This document shows positions 11,044 through 21,362 of a DNA stretch of 64,000 nucleotides, piece by piece; within the stretch, counting starts at the first letter, position 1, and every line of letters begins with the position of its first letter. Source of the stretch: Acanthamoeba lenticulata. Its lineage: Eukaryota > Discosea > Longamoebia > Acanthamoebidae. The notes under the pieces are model-generated. The model was not told the DNA's origin. It saw only the letters and a program-made list of their open reading frames with translations, and made no database searches. The translations under genes and the position numbers were made by a program. The DNA lies in assembly GCA_002179805.1 (NCBI GenBank), contig NAVB01000077.1, positions 1 to 64,000 of the forward strand. Direction: 5' to 3'.

Positions 11044-12151
11044 ATGGCTGATTCTGACCCACTGAGTGTGCCCCTGTTTGGTGGCGTGAGCATCAGCACA
11101 AGCGAGGTATGTTAATTCATGTCCACCTAAATGCATCGCAAAAATTTCAACTCCTCTATTTACGCATGCAGCCCTTCCTCGGCGATGACGACCAAGACGA
11201 TGTTCTTGGCAAGCCTTCTGTGGATGATGACGATGGGGAAGACATCTTCGGTTATAAGAACACAAAGAAGATTGACGAAGATGACCTCTTCGACGGTCTG
11301 GATGACCCTCTTGTCGGCACCACGTGCGTGGACTCTGCTTGGGTGGGGACGAATATAGACACGTCCTTGGTTGACTGGAGTGTGCCCTCGTGCGTGTTCT
11401 GCTGCCAGGAGTGTGAAGAAGCCAGCGGTCAAGGCCAGCAGCGGTCTGTTTGATGACGATCAAGCTGCCGAGGACATGTTGTCACATGACTTCAACGATC
11501 TTCTTGTCCTGAAAGCCGTGCGTTCTTCGCTGTAGAAGCGCTTGCATGCGTGACTGCAGGCTGCATTGCATGCTCACGAACTACCACCGGTCGTGCGCGG
11601 GGTTGTGCCGTTGCGCACCGGTAGTCACACAAGGAGGAACCTGTCTTCAACGCACGACCCAAGGCAGTCGAGCTTGCTGCTGCCGATGAGGATGACGTGC
11701 GAGTGCCCGACATGTACATCGCCTCTTCTCGCTCCGTGTGATGATAGCCCGCTGCTCATACGTGGCACACACCAGCGACCTGGAGAACCTGCAGCGAAGG
11801 GACAGCACGCCAACAGTACAGCCAAAGGGACGGGCACCGAGCCTCGGGGTACGGCCCACTACATTTTTCATCACCATTGAAGTCGATGTAGAAGACCACA
11901 AAGGAGAAGGCATCAATGGGCGCGGGCTGAGATAGACGTGGCGGGTACAGGGCTCCGGTAGTGCCATCAAGCGGAGCACCGCCAAGACAGCCGCGCCAAC
12001 AACCCTGGACGACGAGCTGTTCGGCTTGCTCGGGAACAGCAGCACATCTAGCGGTGGCTCGACAGACACCACATCGGCCGCGCTGGACGACATCTCGTCT
12101 TACATCGCCAAGCAGCAGCAAACCACGAGCAAGGGCCTTTTTGATGACTGA
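11044..12151 (+). CDS. Small acidic protein with repeated LFD motifs
   Basis: Spliced gene of about five exons. It opens MADSDPLSVPLFGGVSIST (ATG 11044). The next exon reads PFLGDDDQDDVLGKP, EDIFGYKNTKK and EDDLFDGLDD; later exons give SSGLFDDDQAAEDML, VFNARPKAVELAAADEDD and, last, DDELFGLLGN and KGLFDD with the stop at 12149-12151. Short hydrophobic LF/IF pairs followed by acidic residues recur at least five times in an otherwise disordered Asp/Ser-rich chain. The pattern resembles the LFa motifs that FAM21 uses to bind retromer, but the protein is far smaller than FAM21 and lacks its head domain. I do not assign a family. The fourth and fifth exon boundaries (around 11720-11960) are uncertain. 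Confidence 0.6.
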
Positions 12152-12667
12152 TGATGACCCTTGGGGTCATGTCGTGGGCCTCTTTCCAATAAAAGGCCCT
12201 CCTGCAGGCCGCAGAACCCCTCTACCGTTTCTATGCCTTCGTCCGGTCGCACTCGCACGACGTTGCCGCCGTCAGAGGTATCACGTCCCCCCTCTTCGCC
12301 GTCTTCTTCCTGACACCAATCGTCTCTGGCCCCGGTTTCTAACGACACGCCGTATCCGCGCGCACTCAAACGAATTTTCGCCGAGAGCAGCTGCTAACGC
12401 ACAAGAATGGTATTTTGTCGACGTGTCAACCGCGACGTGTGCAGCAGAGAGAAGGTGCGCGGAGGCCGCAGATTTGCGTCTTTTTCAAGTTCCACCTTCA
12501 CCACAGACTCCCTCCCCTAATACAGCCCGCACCCGCTCCGCCAGCGCCTGCGCCGCAACGCTCTTGGTCTCCGTACCCAAACGGCTTTTTCAACAACACA
12601 CAATCGCTCAAACGCGACTCCAACGGCCTTGTTTTTTAGCCGCCATTACTATTTCCCTATCAACCAA
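12152..12667 (+). other. Intergenic / probable 5' UTR
   Basis: 516 bp between the LFD-motif gene and the EDC1-like gene, pyrimidine-rich toward the downstream start. A long open frame crosses it (11961-12701), but it is out of frame with the neighbouring exons and shows no domain. I see no other feature. Confidence 0.5.
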
Positions 12668-13877
12668 ATGTCTCAGCCGAATGCCAATACGGGAACGATG
12701 AAGAAGGGCCAGAGGGGCCATTCGACAAGACGGCGATTCACTTTCAGGTAAGCTGCAACTTCTCCAACAGGCCATCTCTTCTCGCGCGTTGTTGTTAATA
12801 ATGTGAGTGTCACATCTTTCTTTAGTGAACCATCCGCGCCTGCCGAGCTGGCCGTGATTAAGGAAACTTACACCAACACGCGACAGCAAACCAACATCCC
12901 TAACCAAGCCAACTCTACTACCTCCTCCACCCCTGTACAGCATGTAAGTGTATCTTAAGGCTCTCAATTCTTCTTCGAATGATGCGCTAACCGCTCGTAC
13001 CCTCCTACAGGAACGTAAACTTGTTGCCAAAGTCCAAGAGGAACGAGAGCGAGCCGCTCTCCGAAAGGGCCGATCACTTCCCACAATGGGTCGCGCGAAG
13101 CGGGAACGACGAATGGCCGATCTTTTCGGCCACGACTCGCCATCCCAACAAGACTCGGGCTCCGCGTCAAGCATTCCCAAGTCGCGTTCCCCGGCCAAGA
13201 AGACCACGTGAGTCTCGCCCTGTGGATGCTTTTCAATTTCTCTCCAATGCGTGCATGGGCCTGACCTTTCACGCATTATTAGGTCAACGCCTGTCATTAA
13301 GATTGCCGCGCCGCGGCCCTGCCTGACCGATCCCACCACGCCGGTCCGTTGGGCTGGAGGCGCTTTTGAGAACTCGCCCCCGCCCAGCAGTCTTCCGATT
13401 CCCGTCTTTGACGACGAGGATCTTTCCTGCGGCTCCACTTCAGATGGTGAGCAGCCGCAACCTGTGGATTCTACTCTTATTCCCTTCATCTCCTCCTCGC
13501 CTGCTCGCCGTGGAGCAGCCAATCCCAACCAGTCTTCTCCTCTCCCGGCTGAAAACCAGCCCCTTTCTCCTCAAGCGACCATGCGGCCGCACAAGGAGTT
13601 CATCCACCAGCCGCAGCCACCTCTCAACCTCTCTACTTCTCCTCTTGCTGGCCTCCACCACCCTCATCAACAACCTGTATTCTTGTTCCCCAGCCCTCAC
13701 TACGTTGGACCCCTGAACCACTCGCCCGAGCCCTCGGCTTTCTACCAGCCCCTCTCGCCTCAGCCCGTCGCCTACGGTGCCCCGATCGCCGTGCCCGCTC
13801 ACCCGCAGCCCAGTCGAGACTTGGATCAAATCTCGAGTGATCTGCGGAGGATGCTGGGCATCTCGGTCTCCACCTAA
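12668..13877 (+). CDS. EDC1/PNRC-like mRNA decapping activator candidate
   Basis: Four exons from the ATG at 12668 to the stop at 13875-13877; the product is basic and then Pro/Ser-rich, predicted disordered. Two short motifs stand out. The first, WAGGAFENSPPPSSLPIPVF, matches the YAG/WAG-x2-F-x2-SP-x-PS-x-LP-x-P motif by which fungal Edc1 and animal PNRC proteins bind Dcp1 and activate Dcp2. The second is the C-terminal DLDQISSDLRRMLGI, resembling leucine-rich ends of the same protein group. A basic N-terminus (MKKGQRGHSTRRR) and a charged helix with RAKRERRMADLFG come before. On this basis it should act in cytoplasmic mRNA decay (P-bodies). The motif is seen directly; the function is inferred from it, since these proteins conserve little else. 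Confidence 0.6.
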
Positions 13878-14430
13878 AGGCACCCCACAAGTGTTCAGGC
13901 CCTTTACTACTTCATCTTCCTCCTACGACGCTGACGTTCGATCGCGCTTCTCTCGACGACGAACGCTTCTTTTCCTCATCCACCAGTTCCTTCTCATTCA
14001 CAAGTACTTTTTTTTTGTGCTCTCTTCTCGCTCGACCGACTGCTCTTCCGAGTCTGTCGACCCTCGACCACCGCAACGACATCATCGGTGATGGTCAGTT
14101 CCAGTTCGCTGACTTGAAGGCTCACGCTTCTCTCAGCCGACGTCAACTCTTTGACAACAACTCACTTCCGATTGCCACCAACACCACCAACCAACCGCCA
14201 CTTCGTCCTCTCTGTCTTCTTCTTATCTCCCTTCAGCTCTCTCCACAATTCCTGTCCTATCCGCCCTCGAGCAGCCAAGTGCGCCAGAGACGAGGTCACC
14301 CCAAGTCACCGTCGACAAACGATCGACAACGAACAATCTCTCTCCTTCTCCTCTTTCCTCTCGTGACTCGCGACCTCTGACGGCAGCGCTGGCTGCTCTC
14401 GCCTCAAATAAACCCGCCCTTACCTTTCAG
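13878..14430 (+). other. Long 3' UTR with polyadenylation signal
   Basis: About 550 bp of C/T-rich sequence follow the EDC1-like stop with no supported ORF. AATAAA lies at 14407-14412 and the sequence turns A/T-rich just after. It is the longest apparent 3' UTR in a window where most stop-to-stop gaps are below 200 bp. Confidence 0.45.
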
Positions 14431-14446
14431 TCGTGGCTTCCTTTTT

Positions 14447-14468
14447 TTATTTATTTATTTATTTATTT
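14447..14468. repeat. (TTTA)n microsatellite
   Basis: Five to six TTTA units between the EDC1-like polyadenylation site and the 3' end of the minus-strand zinc-module gene. Confidence 0.9.
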
Positions 14469-14534
14469 GCAGCCGTAAAAAGACAAAATAAGACAACAAA
14501 AATTCTCAGTTCGGCCGAATCGTGCCTGGGGAGC

Positions 14535-15083
14535 TCAGCTCCTCTTGGTGTGGGCGCGCCTGAGAGGGCAGTCCTTGAAGTCGTGGCCAAGGACACCGTC
14601 GTAAGGGCAGGCGCGGGGGTTGGTGATCGGGACGCCTTCATAAGAGAGCCTCGGGGTCGTGATGCGCCTGCCGAGGATGTCGTCCTTGTAGAAGCAGGGC
14701 AAGTGGGCTGGACGTCCGCAGCGAGCACACTGGTGGTCATTCGCCGTGGGGCTGGAGAGCGAGGAGGAGGAAGATGAAGGAAGGGGTAGGTGGGGCTCGT
14801 CCATGAACTGATCCTCCCCCGTCGGCTGGTCTTCGTCTTTGGTCATTTCCGCCTGGGGCTCGTGGGTCGTGGCTACCGAAGATGGCTCATCTTTCTCACA
14901 GGCAGAGGTCAGGGAGACCGTGGCATGGGTCTTGGTGCGGGTCCCGAACAGGCGAGAAACAACGAAGTAAGCCGCAGTGCAGAGGCAAACGAGGATGACC
15001 AGTTCGACGGCTCCCGTGAGCGGGGCCGGATGGCAGGCACCCTCACAAGGAGTGGCAAGGCTGGTAGAGCGAAAGAGGTTCAT
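14535..15083 (-). CDS. Single-pass membrane protein with C-terminal Cys/His zinc module
   Basis: Intronless 182-residue frame from the ATG at 15081-15083 to TGA at 14535-14537. A Cys-containing N-terminus is followed by one hydrophobic helix at residues about 22-42 (AVELVILVCLCTAAYFVV). Next comes a Ser/Thr/Glu-rich linker and a compact C-terminal module: CARCGRPAHLPCF, then ACPYDGVLGHDFKDCPLRR. The last block has zinc-knuckle spacing (C-x2-D-x4-H-x4-C) with Asp in place of one ligand. The same two-part pattern ends the divergent neighbour at 15348-18473. I know no named family for it. A membrane-anchored zinc-binding protein is the most that can be said. Confidence 0.65.
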   Translation of the reverse strand: MNLFRSTSLATPCEGACHPAPLTGAVELVILVCLCTAAYFVVSRLFGTRTKTHATVSLTSACEKDEPSSVATTHEPQAEMTKDEDQPTGEDQFMDEPHLPLPSSSSSSLSSPTANDHQCARCGRPAHLPCFYKDDILGRRITTPRLSYEGVPITNPRACPYDGVLGHDFKDCPLRRAHTKRS

Positions 15084-15347
15084 GTCAAGTGTGGTGTGTT
15101 CTGGGGCTGTGGGCTTGTGGGTGTGTTGGTCGAGCAGAGGATGTTGTGAGACGGCGTCGTGGTTGCCGTTTTATGCTGCAGCAAGATTCTCCTGATTGGC
15201 GGTGTAACTTTCACAGGATTGGTCAAATGAATGTTTTGATTGTGGTTGGCCGTTGTCGAAAATTGAATGATAGGCAGCGAAATGTAAACTCAACCAATCG
15301 TCAGCGCTTTATGTGCCGTGTCAAGTTGCTTTAGATTTTGGCTCTGG

Positions 15348-18300
15348 ATGGATGAAGGTGAGGCTACCTCGCACAGCGGCATCGCGTCCCAAAGCAAACT
15401 TCTCAAGTTCGTGTCTTTCCTCCTTTAACCATCTTCTTGAGCTGCCACCAGATGCAAGTGCATCTTTTGTTTATTTACTTAAAATGCTTTTCATTTCTTT
15501 GTTTTTCTTTTTTAGAGCGACGCTCTGGTCGACTTTGGGTGAGAGCGATGTAGCCATCAGCCCCGGCACCACTTACATGGTGCAACTCGAGCTGCGACTT
15601 CCCATGTCGCCCCTGCGCCTCCATCGGCTTGTCCTCCACGCGCCCTCGTCCCAGCCGCCCCAACAACAGGCCACAAAACAGCTTATTGTCGACCAGCGCC
15701 TGGAGCTGCAGGTGCTGGTGGATGGTGCGTCTTTGCCCCTGCTCGAAGTGTGCAGTTTCTGGATCAAGAAGAAAGACAAGCGGAGCTACCTCGAGCACGA
15801 CCTCACAAAGGAGCCTCTGAGCATTCGACTACATGCCGAGCAACCCGACCCTCATCGTGCCTCTTTGCTCTACACGGGTTCCCTCTACATCCGCTTCAAC
15901 ATGCGCGGCAAGCAAAGCCAGCGTTGGCAGCTGCGCGCAGCAATTCCCGGTCTGAGCCCGGCCGCGGTGGACACCATCCCCATTGTCTTCTACGGCGGCA
16001 AGCGCAAGGCCGCATCACCCTCACCCTCGCCTTCCTCATCTTCATCCACTTCGTCTTCGTCCTCGTCTTCCCAGATGGCTTCCTTCTCCTCATCGTCTCC
16101 ACCATCGGCGTCCACAAGAAGCTTGATGCCGCTGGCCTCTGGCCCGGCTCACGCCTCACAACCGGCCTCCGCAGAATCGAACTCGTCTGCCCCACTCCGG
16201 GCACCACGCCAAAGCCCAATGCCGCTCGCGAGACCTCCGCTGTTGCCCGCGGCAGTGGCCACCGCCTCGCCGATAGGAGATGTGGCGGTGGCGGCCCAGT
16301 CGGCAGCCGCCGCATTGATGGCCCAAAGCGCGTTGATGGCCCGGCCGCCCAAGCCCGCAGGACCCGGCGGGCCGCAGCCCTCCCACCAAGAACCGGCGCT
16401 GGTGCCGAAGCCGCAGCAGCCTCAAGCCGCGGCGCAGCCGCTGCCGCCGGCGCCATTGGCGCTTGGTGGCGCCCCCGCGTTGCCGCCCTACACACAGCTC
16501 GCGAGTACGCTCAGCGAGGTCACGCATGTCAACCCGAAAGTGACTCGCCTGCGCTCGTTCGACGATGAAGTCGTCGTTCGTGTCTTTGGCCAGCACCTGT
16601 TGGCCCATGACGGGCCCTTTCTGGTGCGTTTCTACGGGGATTACTGCAACGAGCAGTTCGAGGCCTCGGCCGAGAACGGCCCCAACCCCAACGGCCTGCA
16701 GCAGGTGACCTTTCGAGCCGGCCGGCTGTTTGGACGCAATTCGATCCGTATACTGCCCGAGGACCAGATCGAGTGTCGCGTCGAATGCTCGTGTGGGGGC
16801 GTCCTCATCACGCCTCGGAAGCGCTTGGTCTTCAAAATCGGTGAGTCCTTTCTTCAATGATTTCATCATCTTTTTTATTTTTTTAATCAATTTTTATTCA
16901 TCCATTTTTTATCTGTTTGTGTTCAGATTCCACCTTCAGGGCTCCACCTCCCGCGGCACGGGCGGAACCGACGAGGGCGAGGACGACGATTACGACGACG
17001 GGGAACAGCCCCGGGCCACCGCCGGCCAAGAAGCCTCGCACAGCCGTCGAGCCCGTGCGGCGACATCAACAGTCCGAGGTGCGACCGCGACCGCCCGGTC
17101 AGCCGCAGCCACAGGCAGAAGCGCTCGGGACCGACCTCATGATGGAGGAAGGCGACAACGACGATGACCACCTCGACGTCGATCATGATGTCGACCAGGA
17201 GGAAGTGGCGGAAGCTCACGTGGGCGTTAAAGCCGAGAGCCAGGTGAAGGACCACACAGATGACGATGACGATGACGAAGAGCCGCACGATGAGGAGCAG
17301 GACGTCACCGTTCAAGAGGACGACGAAGAGGGGGACGGTGAAGACAGCGTCGACACTGGAGGCCTGACGATCGCGCAGGCCGAGGGCTCGTCAGAGGACG
17401 ACGAGCCGCAGACCATCCTCCATGAGGAGGAAGAAGAGGAAGAAGAGAGAGACAGCAAAGTCGAGCATGGCAGGCGCGAGCAGGAGGCGAAGAAGGACGT
17501 TGCGACAGATGACGGCAAAGTCGACACAAAGATGGAGATGGAGGTCGAGGACATTCTCCGTCGCGGGCCTACGCAGATCGACCCGCAACCTCCTGGGCTT
17601 GACCCGGCGCTGATGGCAGCCGCCTCGAGGGCCTCCTATGCCTTGGGTGGTTCATCAGTGATCCGCCCGGCCATCTCCACAGCGACGCCCGCCAAGCTGT
17701 CGTCGTTGCCGCAGGCATCGGCGCCAGCGCACGAAGCCGCCGCCGCCCGCGGCGCCACCAAGGGTTCCGCCCAGGTGCAGGGCCGGCCTGCCTATGCCAA
17801 CATCAAGCCACAGCCACATCCACTCGTCGTTGCGGCCTTGGCCCCCAACATTTCTCGCGGCTCGCAGCGTCCTCCCCCGACGGCGGCAGCCCCCGTGGTG
17901 GTCCCCAGGGTCGCCGCCTCACCGGCCGCCGCGTCGCAACCGTCACTACCTGGCGTGGCCATCCGACCCAAGCAGCCGGAGCTTCAGCCTCGGCCGCCCA
18001 GCTCAGCATCGGCCTCGCCATCATCATCATTGTCGTCGCCTTCGTCGATTCTCTTCCCCACCGGAGGCGTGCGAATGGGCCCGCAAGCCTCGGTGTTGGA
18101 CAGTCTGCCAGAGAAGCTGCGCGCGGCAGCGCGAGGCATTCCGACGTCCATGTGGCGGCCGGTCGCCAAGAATCAGGGACCCTGCCCGCGCTGTTCTGAC
18201 GCACACTCCCGGCCCTGCTACCGATCCAACCGCGCAGACCTCGCCCAGAAACGTACAATCAACTGCTTTGGGGACGAAATCGTGCTCAACGACGCGTGCC

Positions 18301-18473
18301 GGTGCGCCACAAACCCAACAAGTGGCATTCTTATGTTTATTCTTTTCTTAATTTTGTGTTTGTTTATGATCCCAATGCGCAGGTACTGCGGGGTACCGGG
18401 CCACTTCTATAAAGACAGCGAAGGGGAGAAGTGCCCACTTCGGTGGTGGCACAACAACCAAGGCTCAGTGTAA
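15348..18473 (+). CDS. Large acidic protein with two beta-rich domains and C-terminal Cys/His module
   Basis: I propose the ATG at 15348 with a short first exon (MDE) spliced to ATLWSTLGESD near 15517; an in-frame start further downstream is possible. The first 200 residues (TTYMVQLELRLP, LHRLVLHAP, SFWIKKKDKRSYLEHDL, ASLLYTGSLYIRF, DTIPIVFYGGKRK) look like a beta-sandwich. A long Ala/Pro/Ser linker follows, then a second conserved-looking block (VVVRVFGQHLL, FLVRFYGDYC, IECRVECSCGGV). After an intron near 16840-16926 comes an Asp/Glu-rich region, another Pro/Ala stretch, and the C-terminal CPRCSDAHSRPC plus CRYCGVPGHFYKD, CPLRWW, split by an intron (about 18310-18381). The stop is at 18471-18473. 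The FKKR-like and PPAKKPRT basic stretches suggest nuclear location. Family unknown. Confidence 0.65.
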
Positions 18474-18491
18474 ACTCTTGACTTGTGGACA

Positions 18492-18952
18492 TTACATCAT
18501 CGAACTCCTGTCCTCCGCAGAGTTGCGCATCTCCAGGAGGGAAGACCGTCGTCGGGTCTGAAGTGGTGCTCGTCGGCCTACTCGAGCTGTCAAAACGTCA
18601 ACAAAACAAGCGACGCTATTACAATCTCTGCCCGCTTGGAACGTCGCGTGACCGCCTCCCTCAGATCTAACCTGTCAGTGTCAACCAACAACAGATGATG
18701 CAATTCCCACAGAATACGGCCTGGGCCTCGTCTGGAACTCACGGAAGAGCGTTGGCAGGTGAAGAGATGAGGCGCTCCCCAATCGAAGAGCGGATAGAGG
18801 TAATGAAGCAAGGGCTCACTTACTCCGAGGCTCGGTAGCTCGTCGCCCCAGCATGGGAATGTCGTCCCTGGAGGATGAGGAGTCCTTGTTGACGTCGCTG
18901 ACAAAAAAGTGACGACAGCCACAGCTACAAGTGAGTCTCGCCTTCGCCATTA
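18492..18952 (-). CDS. Small Cys-rich (zinc-ribbon-like) protein
   Basis: Reconstructed gene not visible as one ORF. ATG at 18950-18952 gives MAKARLTCSCGCRHFFVSD, then DIPMLGRRATEPR up to a strong GTAAGT donor. Splicing to the exon after TTCCAG (about 18730) gives NEAQAVFCGNCIICC, and a second inferred intron (gttag...gacag) leads to a basic tail ending at TAA 18492-18494, for about 92 residues. CxCxC plus CxxCxxCC could bind zinc. The first intron is well supported by its donor, acceptor and frame; the second is less sure. I recognise no family. Confidence 0.4.
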
Positions 18953-19255
18953 CGTTCCTCACCAACAACCACAGCCTCTTCCACAAGACGTTTAACAAAA
19001 GCCAATAACCCAAGCTACCCAGCCATCACATAACCCTCCTTGCATCGGCACAACTCCATATTCACCCCTCTAGGCTGGCGCACCAACACCATTCGACACA
19101 CTCATCAAAGGCTGAAGGTCAGCTGTCCCTGCTTGCAACCTTGACAGGTCTGCCATGGTGGGCTGACCTGTTGGCTGTTTCTACAGGACAAATTTGACCT
19201 AAGAAAGGAGACAGCGCTGTGTGAAGCCGCCTGAGTCAGGCAGCACCCCGCCCCA

Positions 19256-19646
19256 ATGCAGAAGAGTGTCACCTCGAGCTTCACTTTGGTCCAGAGGCGC
19301 CTTGGTTCCCTGCTGCCCTCCGCTGCAGGAGCGCTCTTGCGGTACGCATGCTGGCGTGAAGATGAAGTACCTGCACGAGACTAAAGAAGTCTCTCCTCGC
19401 AGGTCACAGCAACTGTGGACGATGCAATACCGCCTCCACTCTCACGTCCCCAGAATCGACTTTGGCATTGATGACGAGGAGATTGAAGAGTGGAACTGCA
19501 AGAAGGCCCCTGACTCAGCGTCCTTTGTCAACGCAGATAAAATGCCTGCTCGCAGCATCGAAGAGCTGCAACACGAGACCTTGACCATCCTGACCGCCTC
19601 TCCTGGCGCGAATACACACCGAGAAGACCATGGCGCACGGCTGTAA
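19256..19646 (+). CDS. Small probable mitochondrial protein
   Basis: The ATG at 19256 opens MQKSVTSSFTLVQRRLGSLL, PSAAGALLR, a basic, hydroxylated, acid-free leader typical of mitochondrial presequences. A GT donor at 19342 and a cgcag acceptor near 19400 join it in frame to SQQLWTMQYRLHSHVPRIDF, then GIDDEEIEEWNCKKAP and PARSIEELQHETLTILT. The stop is at 19644-19646. Total about 109 residues. The mature part is acidic with no transmembrane helix and no family I know. A longer open frame without the intron (from about 19221) has no ATG near its start. The leader makes mitochondrial matrix the likely site; the function is unknown. Confidence 0.6.
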
Positions 19647-19710
19647 AGCGTTGTGCCCGTTGTACAAAATAAAAAATAATTCTACTCACATTTCCCTTCA
19701 TGCTCAACAG

Positions 19711-19783
19711 GGCCGGTTAGCTTAGTTGGTAGAGCGTGGTGCTAATAACGCCAAGGTCGTGGGTTCGATCCCCACACTGGCCA
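19711..19783 (+). tRNA. tRNA-Ile (anticodon AAU)
   Basis: Complete 73-nt cloverleaf without an intron. Acceptor stem GGCCGGT pairs with ACTGGCC (one G-U), discriminator A. The D arm is TAGCTTAGTTGGTAGAGC; the anticodon loop is CTAATAA with anticodon AAT; the T arm is GTGGG-TTCGATC-CCCAC. These include the A-box and B-box of an internal RNA polymerase III promoter. The sequence is nearly identical to the usual eukaryotic tRNA-Ile(AAU). Bases 3' of the gene (ttcttttt) supply a Pol III terminator. Confidence 0.96.
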
Positions 19784-19784
19784 T

Positions 19785-19793
19785 TCTTTTTAT
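19785..19793 (+). terminator. Pol III T-run terminator of tRNA-Ile
   Basis: The tRNA is followed within a few bases by ttctttttatt, a run of T residues sufficient for RNA polymerase III termination. Confidence 0.7.
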
Positions 19794-19838
19794 TCAGAAT
19801 ACGGATCCGTATTTTACAAATTACTGGCAACCTCCTCT

Positions 19839-19867
19839 GGTCGTGGGTTCGATCCACACTGGCCATT
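19839..19867 (+). pseudogene. tRNA-Ile 3'-end fragment
   Basis: ggtcgtgggttcgatcc followed by acactggccatttct repeats the last ~30 bases of the tRNA-Ile gene and its trailer, with two C residues lost from the T-stem. The 5' half is absent. It lies about 56 bp downstream of the intact gene and upstream of the F-box gene. Confidence 0.8.
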
Positions 19868-19922
19868 TCTGCCTCTTTGTCTTGGTGACTTTCGGCTTGA
19901 CTTTAATTTTCACTTCACCACG

Positions 19923-21166
19923 ATGGAAACGAAGACAGGAAGACCCGCACCATCGCTCGAAGGCTTGCCCCTGGAGCTCAAGGTTTCCATCCTCACACAC
20001 CTGCCTGGCAATGAGCTTGGCCGTTGTGTGGCGCGGCTCAACCACCAATGGCGCCACCTCGCTAGGGTGGCTGTGCTGCAACGTGCCGCGGAGCGACGTG
20101 CCGAAGTGGTGGCGTTGCAGCGGTGGTGGCGTGCGAGGCGCCAAGCCGCCCTCGCCCACCACGTGAGCAAGCGCTTGTCGGCTATCGAGCTCGCCATCGA
20201 CACGGCGCAGCGTGTGATTGAGCCCAAGCTGGCTTGTCTCGCCGCTCGAAAGCAGCTCCTGCAACAGCTCCATGATGCGCACAACAATGAAGATGAAGCA
20301 GAAGAAGAAGGTGCGACGAAGGAGGGAAGCAAAAGGTCTTTCCTTGGAGGCGTGTGGGCGGCCCTTCGAGGCAAGGCCGGAGGCGACGCGCAGCCCAAGA
20401 CCGTGCGGTTAACGCGCGAGCTGGTGGAGGCCTTGTTCCCCGAGCAGCTTCTGCTCGACCTTGTCGCACCGTTTGGGCGCTTCCTCCAAGACGCCCAAGC
20501 CGCGTTGGCCCTCTGGAAAGCGGAAGAAGACCAGCTCGCCGCAGCGCAAGCACAGCAGCAGCAGCAGCAGCAAGAGGGGGCTCAGCCAGCGCTGGCGCCT
20601 GAGCGAACAAAGGAGCTCCAGATGTTTGGGAAGCTGATGATTCGGCTGCTGGAAGAGAGCATGGACCCCATCGTCGCCTACCTCACCTACCTCGAGACCG
20701 AGAAGATCTACAACCTGTTCATCACCCCCCTCTGCCAGGTGTGCACTTGCTCTTCTTCTTGTTGTTATCGTTCTCAGTAGCCCATTGGGCTGACACGCGC
20801 TGGGGCGAGCAGGGAGCGGACTTGGAAGCGGACCAGCCCTGTTGGGCGATCCTGGCGGAGCACTTCCAGAGGCCTGCGCTCTTTGTTCCGCTCACGGAGC
20901 TCAAGCCCTGGGGCACTGTTGAACCGGCGCGACAGAGAGCTGGCGCCCCGCCTGTGGGCTTGCTCACATTCGCCTTCACTGTCTACATGGGCTGGGGCAG
21001 CGTGATCACGCGCCTTTCCATGGCCACCGAGACGCTCCGTTCCTCCACAGTTGCACCACATCCAGACCGCAGCAACATCAAGCAGCTGACCAAGCTGGTG
21101 GACCTCTTCTTGGCCAGACTCAACCAGATCTCAGCGTCTTTGGTGGGCTCTCTTTGCTACGACTGA
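19923..21166 (+). CDS. F-box protein
   Basis: Two exons (19923-20738 and 20813-21166; intron 74 nt, ending cgagcag) give about 389 residues. The F-box is near the N-terminus: LEGLPLELKVSILTHLPGNE then LGRCVARLNHQWRHLAR. A basic IQ-like stretch follows (EVVALQRWWRARRQAALAHH), then a helical, charged region with a poly-Gln run (about residues 218-226). The rest is all-alpha in character (LMIRLLEESMDPIVAYL, KQLTKLVDLFLARLNQ), ending at TGA 21164-21166. It should act as a substrate adaptor in an SCF ubiquitin ligase through SKP1 binding; no known substrate-recognition repeat is present. The 3' exon boundary was chosen because only this acceptor keeps the long downstream frame. Confidence 0.75.
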
Positions 21167-21198
21167 AAAACTCTCTTCTTGTCCTTTTGACGTACTTG

Positions 21199-21362
21199 GC
21201 CGTCGCTGGTGTGGGAATACATGTTCAGCCGGGGCCAGCTCGACGTGGCGCCATCCTCAACCGCGTGGCGTCGCTGCTCGATGCAGGCGTGCTGCGCACA
21301 ACGGCCAACATTCAGGGTGGCCTGGCCCAAGCGGCCAGAGGCGCTCGCCATCGTCCTTGCCA
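21199..21362 (+). pseudogene. C-terminal fragment of a zinc-type oxidoreductase
   Basis: ccgtcgctggtgtgggaa, acatgttcagccggggccag, atcctcaaccgcgtggcg, gatgcaggcgtgctgcgcac and cctggcccaagc occur in this order, closely matching the last coding exon of the oxidoreductase at 35012-36378, on the opposite strand. An internal gap removes the bases encoding EQEKQG and the frame is broken. No upstream exon of that gene is present. It sits directly behind the F-box stop codon. Confidence 0.8.
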
